A stretch of 64,000 bases of DNA, from contig NZ_LMDN01000001.1 in assembly GCF_001425085.1 (NCBI RefSeq), forward strand, positions 146,364 through 210,363. Reading direction: 5' to 3'. The notes beneath the pieces are model-generated. The model had not been told where the DNA came from. It saw only the letters and a list, made by a program, of their open reading frames with translations, and made no database searches. Of the stretch, positions 16,287 through 24,694 are shown piece by piece (position 1 is the stretch's first letter; each line of letters opens with the position of its first letter). Source of the DNA: Leifsonia sp. Root4 (GTDB lineage: Bacteria; Actinomycetota; Actinomycetes; Actinomycetales; Microbacteriaceae). The position numbers and the translations under genes were made by a program.

Positions 16287-17824
16287 TTGCTGGCCTTCTT
16301 TGCGGTCTTGGCCTTGGGGGTAACGGCAGGGGTGGAGGCTGCACTGGTGGTCACGGCTCTGACGCCCTTGGCCGGTGCAGCGGTGCTGGAGGCCGGCTTC
16401 AGGTACGCGGCGAGACCGTGACGGCCGCCCTCGCGGCCGTAGCCGGACTCCTTGTAGCCGCCGAAGGGGCTGGCCGGGTCGAAACGGTTGAAGGTGTTCG
16501 CCCAGATGACGCCGGCGCGCAGCTTGTCGGCCACGGCCAGGATGCGGCTGCCCTTGTCGGTCCAGATGCCGGCGGAGAGGCCATACGGTGTGTTGTTGGC
16601 CTTGGCGATCGCCTCGGCCGGCGTGCGGAACGTCAACACGGAGAGCACGGGGCCGAACACCTCGTCGCGGGCGATGCGGTTGCTCGTCGCGACGTTGGTG
16701 AAGATCGTCGGGGCGAACCAGAAACCGTTCTCCGGGATCGCGCAGTCGGCGGTCCAGCGCTCTGCGCCCTCTGCCTCACCGATGTCACTGAGCTCGCGGA
16801 TGCGCTCCAGCTGCTCGCGGCTGTTGATGGCGCCGATGTCGGTGTTCTTGTCGAGCGGATCGCCGAGGCGCAGCGTCGAGAGTCGCGCCTTCAGCCGGTC
16901 GACGACCTCATCGTGGATGTTCTCCTGCACGAGCAGGCGGCTGCCTGCGCAGCAGACGTGCCCCTGGTTGAAGAAGATGCCGTTGACGATGCCCTCGATG
17001 GCCTGGTCGATCGGAGCGTCGTCGAAGACGATGTTCGCGGCCTTGCCGCCGAGCTCGAGCGTGAGCTTCTTGTCGGTGCCCGCCGTGGAGCGGGCGATCA
17101 TGCGGCCGACGGCGGTTGAGCCGGTGAACGCGACCTTGTTGACGTCGCCGTGGTTCACCAGCGCCGAGCCGGTCTCGCCTGCTCCGGTGATGATGTTGAC
17201 CACTCCGGGCGGGAGGTCTGCCTGCTGCAGGATCTCGGCGAAGATCATCGCGGAGAGCGAGGTGGTCTCGGCCGGCTTGATCACGACGGTGTTGCCTGCG
17301 GCGAGCGCCGGGGCGATCTTCCACGCGAGCATCAGCAGCGGGAAGTTCCACGGGATCACCTGGGCGGCGACGCCGAGGGATGCCGGGTTGGCGCCGAGTC
17401 CGGCGTGGTCGAGCTTGTCGGCCCAGCCGGCGTAGTAGAAGAACCAGGCGGCGACGAGGGGAACGTCGACGTCGCGGCTCTCCTTGATCGGCTTGCCATT
17501 GTCGAGGGTCTCGGCGACGGCGAGCTCACGGGCGCGCTCCTGCACGAGACGGGCGATGCGGAAGAGGTACTTACCCCTGTCGCTGCCGGACATCCGCGAC
17601 CACGTCGTGTCGTAGGCGCGGCGGGCGGCCGCGACGGCCAGGTCGACATCCGCCTCGGAAGCGTGCGCGATGGTCGCGATGTGCTTCTCGGTGGCCGGGG
17701 AGATGGTCTGGAAGGGAGTGCCGCGCCCCTCGACGAACTCGCCGTCGATGAACAGGCCGTAGTCGCTCTTCAGGTGCAGGATCGCCTGCGACTCTGGAGC
17801 AGGTGCGTATTCGAGAAAACTCAT
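16283..17824 (-). CDS. Aldehyde dehydrogenase, full-length
   Basis: A 513-residue NAD(P)-dependent aldehyde dehydrogenase. Asn160 (PWNFP), Lys183 (VIKPAE), Glu258 (LELGGK) and the catalytic Cys291 (GHVCCAGSR) are present. A low-complexity Ala/Lys-rich tail occupies the last 40 residues. In this operon it most likely oxidises acetaldehyde released by the DeoC aldolase to acetate. ATG at 17824 is chosen because MSFLEYAP starts the conserved region; a longer frame to 17989 runs through the gap after deoC. Coupled by ATGA to the half-length homologue downstream. Confidence 0.93.
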   Translation of the reverse strand: MSFLEYAPAPESQAILHLKSDYGLFIDGEFVEGRGTPFQTISPATEKHIATIAHASEADVDLAVAAARRAYDTTWSRMSGSDRGKYLFRIARLVQERARELAVAETLDNGKPIKESRDVDVPLVAAWFFYYAGWADKLDHAGLGANPASLGVAAQVIPWNFPLLMLAWKIAPALAAGNTVVIKPAETTSLSAMIFAEILQQADLPPGVVNIITGAGETGSALVNHGDVNKVAFTGSTAVGRMIARSTAGTDKKLTLELGGKAANIVFDDAPIDQAIEGIVNGIFFNQGHVCCAGSRLLVQENIHDEVVDRLKARLSTLRLGDPLDKNTDIGAINSREQLERIRELSDIGEAEGAERWTADCAIPENGFWFAPTIFTNVATSNRIARDEVFGPVLSVLTFRTPAEAIAKANNTPYGLSAGIWTDKGSRILAVADKLRAGVIWANTFNRFDPASPFGGYKESGYGREGGRHGLAAYLKPASSTAAPAKGVRAVTTSAASTPAVTPKAKTAKKASK

Positions 17825-17844
17825 TATTTGTGTCTCTTCCTTGA

Positions 17845-17871
17845 TTTCGACAAGCTCAATCAGCGGGGTTA
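17845..17871. repeat. Short dispersed repeat (TTTCGACAAGCTCAA)
   Basis: GATTTCGACAAGCTCAATC-type sequence in the gap between deoC and the aldehyde dehydrogenase. The same 15-base core is the start of the tandem array at 15.3 kb, 2.5 kb away at the other end of the same two genes. Confidence 0.6.
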
Positions 17872-18873
17872 GTCGATCGTCACGTAGTCGGCGCCGGAGT
17901 AGTGACCGCTCGCCATCTTCTGTCGCTGCATCAGCACGTCGTTCAGCAGGCTGGAGGCTCCGAAACGGAACAGGTGCGGGGTGAGCCACTCCTCGCCGAC
18001 GGTCTCCGCCACGGTCACCACATACTTGATGGCGTCCTTGGACGAGCGGATGCCGCCGGCCGGCTTGACGCCGACCTTCTCGCCCGTGAGGCGGTACCAG
18101 TCGCGCACGACCTCAAGCATCAGCAGGGTGACGGGGAGGGTGGCGGCCGGGGCCACCTTGCCCGTCGAGGTCTTGATGAAGTCGGCTCCGGCGAGGATCG
18201 CCAGCCAGGAGGCGCGGCGAACGTTGTCGTAGGTGTTGAGCTCGCCGGTCTCCAGGATCACCTTGAGGTGGGCGTAGCTGCCGTCCGGGCGCTTGCACGC
18301 CTCCTTGACCGCGACGATCTCGTCGTAGACGAGGCCGTAGCGACCGGAGAGGAAGGCGCCGCGGTCGATGACCATGTCGATCTCGTCGGCTCCGGCGCGC
18401 ACGGCGTCGGCCGTGTCCTCGAGCTTGATCGAGCGCGAGGCCCGGCCGCTCGGGAACGCGGTTGCGACGGCGGCGATGCTGATGCCGCCATTGTCCGGGT
18501 CGCCGTGGGCTGCGCCGAGTGCCTCGACGGCGTACGGCACCATGTCGCCGTAGACGCAGACGGCCGCGACGCGCGGGCAGGAGGGGTCGCCGGCATCCGG
18601 TGTCATCGCCTTCGCGACGAGCGAGCGCACCTTGCCCGGGGTGTCTGCGCCCTCAAGGGTCGTCAGGTCGATGAGCTTGATGATGGTGTCGAGCGCCCAC
18701 GCCTTGGACGTGGTCTTGATCGAGCGCGTGCCGAGTGCGGCAGCGCGCTGCTCGAGCCCGACGGCGTCGACTCCGGCGATGCCGTGGAGGTAGCGGCGCA
18801 GATTCGCGTCGCTGGGTTCACCGCCGATGAGCGCGAGCGCGCGTTCGGTGGGAATGATCTGGGTGCCTGTCAC
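17869..18873 (-). CDS. deoC: Deoxyribose-phosphate aldolase
   Basis: A 334-residue class I aldolase splitting 2-deoxyribose 5-phosphate to acetaldehyde and glyceraldehyde 3-phosphate. The Schiff-base lysine is Lys234 in DFIKTSTGK, the second lysine Lys270 in GVKPAGGIR, and the acid residue lies in DEIDMVID (near 163-170). It is longer than the E. coli-type enzyme through N- and C-terminal additions, as in other long DeoC forms. GTG start with GAGGAC seven bases upstream. It lies between its likely SorC-type regulator and an aldehyde dehydrogenase, on the same strand, forming a deoxynucleoside/deoxyribose catabolic operon. Confidence 0.95.
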   Translation of the reverse strand: MTGTQIIPTERALALIGGEPSDANLRRYLHGIAGVDAVGLEQRAAALGTRSIKTTSKAWALDTIIKLIDLTTLEGADTPGKVRSLVAKAMTPDAGDPSCPRVAAVCVYGDMVPYAVEALGAAHGDPDNGGISIAAVATAFPSGRASRSIKLEDTADAVRAGADEIDMVIDRGAFLSGRYGLVYDEIVAVKEACKRPDGSYAHLKVILETGELNTYDNVRRASWLAILAGADFIKTSTGKVAPAATLPVTLLMLEVVRDWYRLTGEKVGVKPAGGIRSSKDAIKYVVTVAETVGEEWLTPHLFRFGASSLLNDVLMQRQKMASGHYSGADYVTID

Positions 18874-18935
18874 GAGGTGTCCTCACTGTTTGGGCGGTTG
18901 TGTTCTGGGGTGTTGAACGTGTGGGTCGGGGTGGC

Positions 18936-19880
18936 CTACTGGCCGAGGAGGGCGTTCGCCGTGTCCTCGTCTGTCACGAGGACCTTGCAGAGCCCGCTGC
19001 TCACGACGGCCCCGGCGACGGCGTGTTTGGCCGATCCGGAGATGACCGCGATGGTCAACGCGGCGTTGCGCAGATCATCGAGCCGGAGCCCGACGGTGCG
19101 GTCATCGAGCGCTGGGTCGACGATGTTGCCGTTGCTGTCGATGTAACGGCCGATGACGTCTCCGACCGCCCCCTTGCGCACGAGCTCGGTGACATTCTCC
19201 GCCGTTATGTAGCCGCTGTCGACGTGTACGGAGTTCTGGTCGGCCGCTCCGGCGCTGAACAGGTAGGCGTTGGCCGTTCCCGCCAGCTCGAGCACGGCGG
19301 CGACCGATCGGTCGGCCTCGATGGCCCGCTTGGTCTCGATGCGCTCGAGGATGGCCGGGCTCGGCAGCAGCGTCGCCTGGCCGCTGGCCTTGCTGGCGAT
19401 CGTGACGGCGGTCGTCGCGGCCGTTCCTGCGCGCCGGTTCAGGCTGACGCCGCCGTTGATCTGCACGACGTTGACGCCGGGAGCCCAGCCCTGCTTGAGA
19501 TGGATCGACACGTCGTGCAGTGTGCGGCCCCAGCTGAGGCCGAGGGTGCGCGGGATCGGGCGCAGTGAGGTGAGGTAGTCGGCAGCGGCCTGCGCCGTGC
19601 GCGACTGCAGTTCGTCATCGTCGGCGACACCGGCGGAGGACACGACGACGGCATCCTTCAGCCCGAGCTTCTCGCGGAGCTTCCGTTCGACGGGGAGCCG
19701 GCGGGCGCGGGGGTGAACGATCTCGATGCGGATGAAGCCGTTGGCCTTGGCCTGGGCGAGCAGCCGCCCGACCTTCCAGCGCGTCAAACGCAGTATCGAA
19801 CCGATCTCGTCCTGCGTCTTGTTCTCTTCGTAGTAGAGCTCCGCAGCACGGATCGACAACAGTTCGTCGCTCTCGACCAT
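18936..19880 (-). CDS. SorC/DeoR-type transcriptional regulator
   Basis: A 314-residue regulator. An N-terminal helix-turn-helix (about residues 6-50; YYEENKTQDEIGSILRLTRW) is followed by a SorC-type sugar-phosphate-binding domain (from about residue 60) with AQAAADYL and LGLSWGRTL motifs. Position at the head of the deoC operon suggests it senses deoxyribose 5-phosphate, as in B. subtilis DeoR, which has the same domain type. ATG at 19880 is preceded by AGGAAAGG. Its promoter has TTGCGA-18-TACTCT, with a 16-bp perfect palindrome upstream. Confidence 0.88.
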   Translation of the reverse strand: MVESDELLSIRAAELYYEENKTQDEIGSILRLTRWKVGRLLAQAKANGFIRIEIVHPRARRLPVERKLREKLGLKDAVVVSSAGVADDDELQSRTAQAAADYLTSLRPIPRTLGLSWGRTLHDVSIHLKQGWAPGVNVVQINGGVSLNRRAGTAATTAVTIASKASGQATLLPSPAILERIETKRAIEADRSVAAVLELAGTANAYLFSAGAADQNSVHVDSGYITAENVTELVRKGAVGDVIGRYIDSNGNIVDPALDDRTVGLRLDDLRNAALTIAVISGSAKHAVAGAVVSSGLCKVLVTDEDTANALLGQ

Positions 19881-19901
19881 CACTCGCCTTTCCTCTCTTC
19901 C

Positions 19902-19931
19902 AGAGTAGGCCGCTCGCCCCGCGCATCGCAA
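19902..19931 (-). promoter_or_regulatory. Promoter of the deoxyribose operon
   Basis: On the minus strand TTGCGA (19926-19931) is followed after 18 bases by TACTCT (19902-19907), leaving a short leader before the ATG at 19880 that holds the AGGAAAGG RBS. Confidence 0.6.
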
Positions 19932-19946
19932 CACTCGTAGCCCTTT

Positions 19947-19962
19947 CTGCTCATATGAGCAG
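19947..19962. promoter_or_regulatory. Perfect 16-bp palindrome, candidate SorC operator
   Basis: CTGCTCATATGAGCAG reads the same on both strands. It lies 15 bases upstream of the -35 of the deo operon and 46 bases upstream of the -10 of the divergent ROK kinase, so it could control both. Confidence 0.6.
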
Positions 19963-20008
19963 GGCGGATGCCGCGACCGCGCAGCCCTCCCACCCACCTC
20001 ACGCGCCC

Positions 20009-20014
20009 TATGCT
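20009..20014 (+). promoter_or_regulatory. -10 box (TATGCT) of the ROK kinase, leaderless
   Basis: TATGCT is separated by six bases from the ATG at 20021. Confidence 0.5.
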
Positions 20015-20020
20015 CGATGC

Positions 20021-20983
20021 ATGCCTGCATCACTCGCCATTGCCATTGACATCGGCGGCACCAAGGTCGAAGCCGCGCTCGTTGACGAACACGGCACCGT
20101 GCTTCCCTCGAGCCGGCACCGCTTCCCCACCGGGCGCGGGCAGAGCGCAGAGGAGCTTGCAGAGAGCGTGCGCTCCGCGATCCGTGGCGTGCTCGGCATG
20201 CTCAGCGGGCCGGATGCCGCATTCGACCCGGCCCAGGTGCGTGGCGTCGGCATCGGCGCGGCCGGCCCGATCAACCTCGGCGGCGGGCGGGTGTCCCCCC
20301 TGAACCTTCCGGTGTGGCGGGACTACCCGCTGCGCCAGCTCGTCGTCGACACCGTGCACCCCGTGCTGCCCGGCATCCCGGTGACCCTGCGCATGGACGG
20401 CCTCTGCATCACGCTCGCCGAGCACTGGGTCGGCGCCGGTCAGGGCCACGACAACGTGATGGGCATGATCGTCTCGACCGGTGTCGGCGGCGGTCTCGTG
20501 CTCGGCGGCCAGACGGTGCCGGGGCCGAGCGGCAACGCCGGCCACATCGGCCACGTCGAGATCGGCGGGCACGACGAACTCTGCCACTGCGGCGGTCTCG
20601 GCTGCCTGGAGGCCGTGGCATCCGGCCCCCGCACGGTCGAATGGGCCAACGCCCAGGGTTGGAGCGGCAGCACCGGCGAAGAGCTCGGAGCGGCCGTGCT
20701 GGCCGGGGACCCGATCGCCGTGCGCGCCGTCGAGCGTGCCGGCCGCGCCCTCGGGCGCGCGATCGCCTCGGCCGCGAGCCTGGTCGACCTCGACGTGGTC
20801 GCGATCGGCGGCGGCTTCTCACACGTGAGCCCGCTGCTGTTCGAGCACGCCAGGGCCGCCGTGGCCGAACGCGTCGAGTTCGGTTACGTCACACGGGTGC
20901 TGATCGTGCCATCTGGGCTCTCCGGCGACGGCCCCCTGATCGGTGCCGCCGCGCTGATCCACCGCGCCGCCCTCGTCGGCTAG
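20021..20983 (+). CDS. ROK family sugar kinase
   Basis: A 320-residue ROK kinase. The phosphate-binding motif IDIGGTKVEAALVD is at residues 8-21, DNGL-type catalytic region appears as RMDGLCITLAEHW (Asp near 127), and the zinc site is GHIGHVEIGG followed by CHCGGLGCLE. Substrate is not obvious; glucose, fructose or amino sugars are usual for the family. It starts 140 bases from, and diverges from, the deoC regulator, sharing the intergenic palindrome. No ribokinase-type deoxyribokinase is present in the window, so this enzyme could supply the missing step, which is inference. Convergent with the MFS gene. Confidence 0.88.
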   Translation: MPASLAIAIDIGGTKVEAALVDEHGTVLPSSRHRFPTGRGQSAEELAESVRSAIRGVLGMLSGPDAAFDPAQVRGVGIGAAGPINLGGGRVSPLNLPVWRDYPLRQLVVDTVHPVLPGIPVTLRMDGLCITLAEHWVGAGQGHDNVMGMIVSTGVGGGLVLGGQTVPGPSGNAGHIGHVEIGGHDELCHCGGLGCLEAVASGPRTVEWANAQGWSGSTGEELGAAVLAGDPIAVRAVERAGRALGRAIASAASLVDLDVVAIGGGFSHVSPLLFEHARAAVAERVEFGYVTRVLIVPSGLSGDGPLIGAAALIHRAALVG

Positions 20984-21000
20984 CCCCGTGGTCCCGCCGG

Positions 21001-22215
21001 CTAGTGCCGGGCCGGGCCGTCTTCCAGCATGTGCGGGCGCGCGACGACGGAGCCGGCGAAGGCGCAGACCACGGCCGTCGCGATGAGGAAGAGCAGCGGC
21101 AGGCTCCACCCGGAGCTCAGCTCGTGGAACACACCGACCAACAGCGGGCCGAATGCGCCGATCGTGTAGCCGACGCCCTGGATGAAGCCGCTGAGCGCGA
21201 CGGAACCCTCGTGGGTGCGCGTGCGGAGGTTGATGAGCACCAGCGAGAGCGGGAAGATCAGTGGCCCGCAGCCGGCCAGCGCCACCCACAACCAGGTGAG
21301 TTCGGCCGGAACGAGCAACAGTCCGAGGTAGCCCACGATGAAGAACGCGACGCCGATGTACACGAGCACCCCGATGTGGCGGAGCCTCGCCGCGAGCACC
21401 GGGATCACCAGCGCGGCCGGCAGCCCCATCGCGGCGTAGAGCGAGAGCATCGCTCCGGCCTCCGCCGGCGTCTGCCCTGCGGTGTCGACGAGCAGGCCGG
21501 GCAACCAGGCGAACATCGCGTAGGCGTTGAGCGATGAGGTGGCGAAGACGACCGCGAGCGACCAGCCGAGCGATGACCGCCAGACGCGCACCAGGAGTTC
21601 GGGCCGTGCCTCCTCCGGCAGCTCGACTCCGCGCGTGCGGTGCCCGATCATGAGCGTCACCCATGGCAGCAGTGCGAGAATTCCGAAGATCGCCCACATG
21701 CCGAGCGAGAACTGCCAGCCGGCGGCATCCGCAACGGGGACGGCGAGGAGCGGCGGGATGAAGGTTCCCACCGAGAGCGCGGTGGCGTAGAGCGTCGTCA
21801 TGAGGCCGACGCGGTCGGGGAAGTACTTCTTCACCAGCGGCGGCAACAGCACATTGCCGACGCCGAGACCGGCGAAGGTGATGGCGCTGCCGAGCAACAG
21901 CATCGGCAGCGAGACGGAGAGGCCCCGCAGCGTGTGGCCGACGACGATCGCGATGAGCGCGGCGATGAGCACCGGCTCGAGGCCGAAGCGGCGGGTGAAG
22001 ACGGGCGAGAAGATGCCGAACAGCGCGAAGCACACCGGCGGCAGCATGCCGAGAACGCCGAGGGCGATCGGCGAGAGCGGGATGTCCTGCGTGATCTCGG
22101 CGGCGATCGGTGAGAGCGCCGCGACGGCGGTGCGCAGATTCAGGGCGACGAGCAGGATGCCGAGCAGTGCGAGAGTTCGCCCCGCCCAGAGAGGTCGGGC
22201 GGCTTGATCGGTCAC
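21001..22215 (-). CDS. MFS transporter, CynX/NimT type
   Basis: A 404-residue, 12-segment major facilitator. The N-terminal ALNLRTAVAALSPIAAEI and GVLGMLPPVCFALFGIFSPVFTRR are typical of the CynX/NimT group (cyanate and 2-nitroimidazole transporters), whose physiological substrates are mostly unknown. GTG start. TAGACT lies six bases upstream, so the message is probably leaderless. The -10 overlaps that of the divergent gene at 22239. Confidence 0.88.
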   Translation of the reverse strand: MTDQAARPLWAGRTLALLGILLVALNLRTAVAALSPIAAEITQDIPLSPIALGVLGMLPPVCFALFGIFSPVFTRRFGLEPVLIAALIAIVVGHTLRGLSVSLPMLLLGSAITFAGLGVGNVLLPPLVKKYFPDRVGLMTTLYATALSVGTFIPPLLAVPVADAAGWQFSLGMWAIFGILALLPWVTLMIGHRTRGVELPEEARPELLVRVWRSSLGWSLAVVFATSSLNAYAMFAWLPGLLVDTAGQTPAEAGAMLSLYAAMGLPAALVIPVLAARLRHIGVLVYIGVAFFIVGYLGLLLVPAELTWLWVALAGCGPLIFPLSLVLINLRTRTHEGSVALSGFIQGVGYTIGAFGPLLVGVFHELSSGWSLPLLFLIATAVVCAFAGSVVARPHMLEDGPARH

Positions 22216-22238
22216 CTATGAAGTCTAGGCTTGCTGGC
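22204..22238. promoter_or_regulatory. Bidirectional leaderless promoter with shared CTAG core
   Basis: Only 23 bases separate the two divergent starts (GTG 22215 minus, ATG 22239 plus). Plus strand: TTGATC (22204-22209), 16 bases, TAGGCT (22226-22231), 7 bases, ATG. Minus strand: TAGACT (22222-22227), 6 bases, GTG. The two -10 boxes overlap within AGTCTAGGCT. Confidence 0.55.
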
Positions 22239-22886
22239 ATGAGCGATCTCGCCAAGCACCTTCCGCTGAGCCAGCGTGAGCGCGGCGACGAGTCGCAGCT
22301 GAGCGCCGACCGATCCGCGGAGCTGAGCGCCGTGCTCACGCGCCTGGCCGCCGTCATCGAGCGGATGCCGGCCGCCGACTGGCACGCACAGAGCGCCCGC
22401 CCCGGCTGCTCCGCGGCCGAGACGACCACTGTGCTGCTCTGGCGCCTGCAGACCCCGGCGCCGCTCCGCCGCGCCGCACTCCGCCGCCAGCTGCTGCGCA
22501 CGCCGATCCGTGCCGCGCGGGCTCTGGAGCTCCGCGTGCGGGAGAGCCCAGCGCGCTCCCCGGAGACGACCGTCGCGGAGCTGCGTGCACTGGCCGCCGC
22601 GCCCGGCCATGCCCGTGTCGCCGAACTGGCGGCAGCCGTGTGCGCCACACTCGACATCGCGAGCCCGCACGGCATCGCGCTTGGACTCAGCCCGACCGCC
22701 TCCGGCGCCGTCGCGCTCTACCAGTTTCAGCGCGCGCCCTACGCGGTGAAGGCGGCGGCCCGTGGCCACCGCCTGCGAGCCGCAGACGCGGAGTGGAGCA
22801 TCGGCTTCGGCCCGGTGCTCGAGTCGGACGCCGAGTCGATCCTGCTGTTCCTGTTCGGGCGCGCGCACCGCGTCCCCGGCGCCTGA
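22239..22886 (+). CDS. Hypothetical protein, possible DinB/MDMPI-like fold
   Basis: A 215-residue Ala/Arg-rich soluble protein. The segment VIERMPAADWHAQSARPGCSAAETT near residue 38 faintly resembles the start of DinB/mycothiol-dependent maleylpyruvate isomerase-like proteins, but the metal-binding histidines are not evident, so the link is weak. No membrane segment or signal peptide. Its codon use and amino-acid bias look like real high-GC coding sequence, and it starts at an ATG seven bases after TAGGCT. Convergent with ribF. Confidence 0.65.
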   Translation: MSDLAKHLPLSQRERGDESQLSADRSAELSAVLTRLAAVIERMPAADWHAQSARPGCSAAETTTVLLWRLQTPAPLRRAALRRQLLRTPIRAARALELRVRESPARSPETTVAELRALAAAPGHARVAELAAAVCATLDIASPHGIALGLSPTASGAVALYQFQRAPYAVKAAARGHRLRAADAEWSIGFGPVLESDAESILLFLFGRAHRVPGA

Positions 22887-22907
22887 GCGCTGGATAGAGC
22901 GGCCGGC

Positions 22908-23843
22908 TCAGGCTACGGCGAGGAGCGCGCGCGCCTTCTCGACGTCGTCGCCGATCTGCTCGATCAGCGGCTCGATGCCGGTGAACGCGACCATGCCCCG
23001 GATGCGCTCCGCGAATTCGACCTCGACGCAGTGCCCGTAGAGGTCGAGGTCTTCGTCGATCACGTAGGCCTCGACCTGCTTGTGCGGCACGCCCTCGAAT
23101 GTCGGGTTGTTGCCGACCGAGATCGCGGCGGGGAACCGCACACCGTCGTCGACGAGCCACCCGGCGTACACGCCGTCGGCCGGAATGAGGCCCTCGGATT
23201 CGGCGGCGAGGTTCGCGGTCGGATACCCGAGCTCGCGCCCGCGTGCCGCTCCGTGCACGACCTCGCCGCGCACCGTCGGAACGTGTCCGAGCAAGCGGGA
23301 GGCCCCGGCGACGTCGCCGCTGTCGAGGAGCTCGCGGATCCAGGTGGAGGAGATGCGCCGGTCGCCGTCGGGGTGCACGTCGTCGATGACGTCGACGGTG
23401 AAGCCGAGCTCGGCGCCCATGCTGCAGAGCAGCGCGGCGTTGCCCGCACCCTTCGCCCCGAAACGGAAGTCATGGCCGATGAGCACGCGTGCGGCATGCA
23501 GCGTGTCGACGAGGATGAGGCGCACGAAGTCCTCGGCCGGAAGCGAGGCCAGCGCCTCGTCGAAGCTGAGCAGCAGGGTCGCGTCGACACCCGTCCCGGC
23601 CAGCAGATCGAGCTTCTGCCTGATGCTGACGAGCGCCGTCGGGCAGTCGTCCGGTGCGAGCAGCGCGAGCGGGTTGCGGTCGAAGGTGACGACGACCGAG
23701 GCGAGCGCCTCGGCATCCGCCGCCAGCAGCATGGCGTCGATCAGCGCGCGGTGCCCGGCGTGCACACCGTCGAACTTGCCGATGCTCACCGCCGAGCGCG
23801 CCCAGTCGGCAGGCACCTGCTCGACACCGGAGAAGATCCGCAT
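22908..23843 (-). CDS. ribF: Bifunctional riboflavin kinase/FAD synthetase
   Basis: A 311-residue protein converting riboflavin to FMN and then FAD. The N-terminal adenylyltransferase domain has IGKFDGVHAGHRALI (near 20-34), IGHDFRFGAKGAG and ISSTWIRELL (near 161-170). The C-terminal kinase domain has GRELGYPTANL (near 200) and YVIDEDLDLYG. The ATG at 23843 shares a base with the upstream stop (TGATG). Last gene of the truB operon, a common pairing with truB in bacteria. Confidence 0.95.
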   Translation of the reverse strand: MRIFSGVEQVPADWARSAVSIGKFDGVHAGHRALIDAMLLAADAEALASVVVTFDRNPLALLAPDDCPTALVSIRQKLDLLAGTGVDATLLLSFDEALASLPAEDFVRLILVDTLHAARVLIGHDFRFGAKGAGNAALLCSMGAELGFTVDVIDDVHPDGDRRISSTWIRELLDSGDVAGASRLLGHVPTVRGEVVHGAARGRELGYPTANLAAESEGLIPADGVYAGWLVDDGVRFPAAISVGNNPTFEGVPHKQVEAYVIDEDLDLYGHCVEVEFAERIRGMVAFTGIEPLIEQIGDDVEKARALLAVA

Positions 23844-24289
23844 CACACGGCCCCGGATGTCGCGGCGACGCGTTCCGACGCACGGACGCTGGCCAGCCAC
23901 CACAGGCCGAGCCAGGGCAGCACCAGCGGAATGAAGAGGTAGCCCTTGCCGAAGACCGACCACACGGTGGCCTCGGGGAAGAGTTCTGGCATCGCGATGC
24001 TGAGCGCACCGACGACGATGACGCCGACGGCCTCGAAGCCGATCGCGATCCACGCCACCCGGTTCCACACCGGGCCGGGCGCGATCAGGGCGATTGTCGC
24101 GACGATGTAGACCAGTGCCGCGATCGCCGAGAGCGTGAACGCCAACGGCGCGGTGTCGAAGCGTTCGATGATCTGCACGACCGAGCGCCCCGCCGCGCCC
24201 AGGGCCAGAATGGCGTAGACCGTGATCAGAAGTCGACCGACGCCGCTCGAGCGGCCGACTCGGGGGCGGGAGGAGGGCTGAACAGTCAC
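23843..24289 (-). CDS. Integral membrane protein in truB-ribF operon
   Basis: About 148 residues with four hydrophobic segments (around 20-40, 52-72, 82-102 and 118-138 in the mature frame). Family not recognised. Two starts compete: TTG at 24298 and GTG at 24289. GATAAT lies eight bases upstream of the GTG (24298-24303), so a leaderless GTG start from an internal promoter is plausible and I used it. It overlaps ribF by one base (TGATG). Confidence 0.7.
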   Translation of the reverse strand: MTVQPSSRPRVGRSSGVGRLLITVYAILALGAAGRSVVQIIERFDTAPLAFTLSAIAALVYIVATIALIAPGPVWNRVAWIAIGFEAVGVIVVGALSIAMPELFPEATVWSVFGKGYLFIPLVLPWLGLWWLASVRASERVAATSGAV

Positions 24290-24325
24290 AGTCGTCAATT
24301 ATCGCAGGAGTGGGAGCGCCCCGCG

Positions 24326-24694
24326 TCACACACCCTGGACGGTCCAGATCTGGAGCATCCGGTAGAGCATCACGGCCACGGAGAGGGCGGCGACGCCGAG
24401 GATGACGGTGCTCCAGCGGCTCCGCTCGATCAGCGCCCAGAATCCGGCGGCGATCGGCAGCAGCATGGCCGAGATCAGGTAGACGTAGAACTCGAGCACG
24501 CTGCCCGACGCCTCGTTGCCGGTGAGGGGGGCGACGATCGAGATGACCAGCTGCACGATGAGGAGGAGCTCGACGACGCCGAGGGCGCCGAGCACGAGGT
24601 CGCTCGGAGTTTTGCCCGCGAGGCCGCGCACGATGGCGATCAGCCCGGCGATCACGGCGACGGCGATCTGCAGGTAGGTGAACCACTCGATCAT
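24326..24694 (-). CDS. Integral membrane protein between truB and ribF
   Basis: A 122-residue protein with four hydrophobic segments (near 5-22, 36-58, 69-88 and 95-114). Family not recognised. Its ATG overlaps the truB stop by 4 bases (ATGA), so it is coupled to truB. The DLVLGALGVVELLLIVQL stretch is typical of small actinobacterial membrane proteins without known role. Confidence 0.75.
   Translation of the reverse strand: MIEWFTYLQIAVAVIAGLIAIVRGLAGKTPSDLVLGALGVVELLLIVQLVISIVAPLTGNEASGSVLEFYVYLISAMLLPIAAGFWALIERSRWSTVILGVAALSVAVMLYRMLQIWTVQGV

Noticed and set aside
19955-20021. Upstream extension of the ROK kinase start
   Set aside because: The extension overlaps the palindrome and the -10 box, while the ATG at 20021 is at the usual distance before IDIGGTK.
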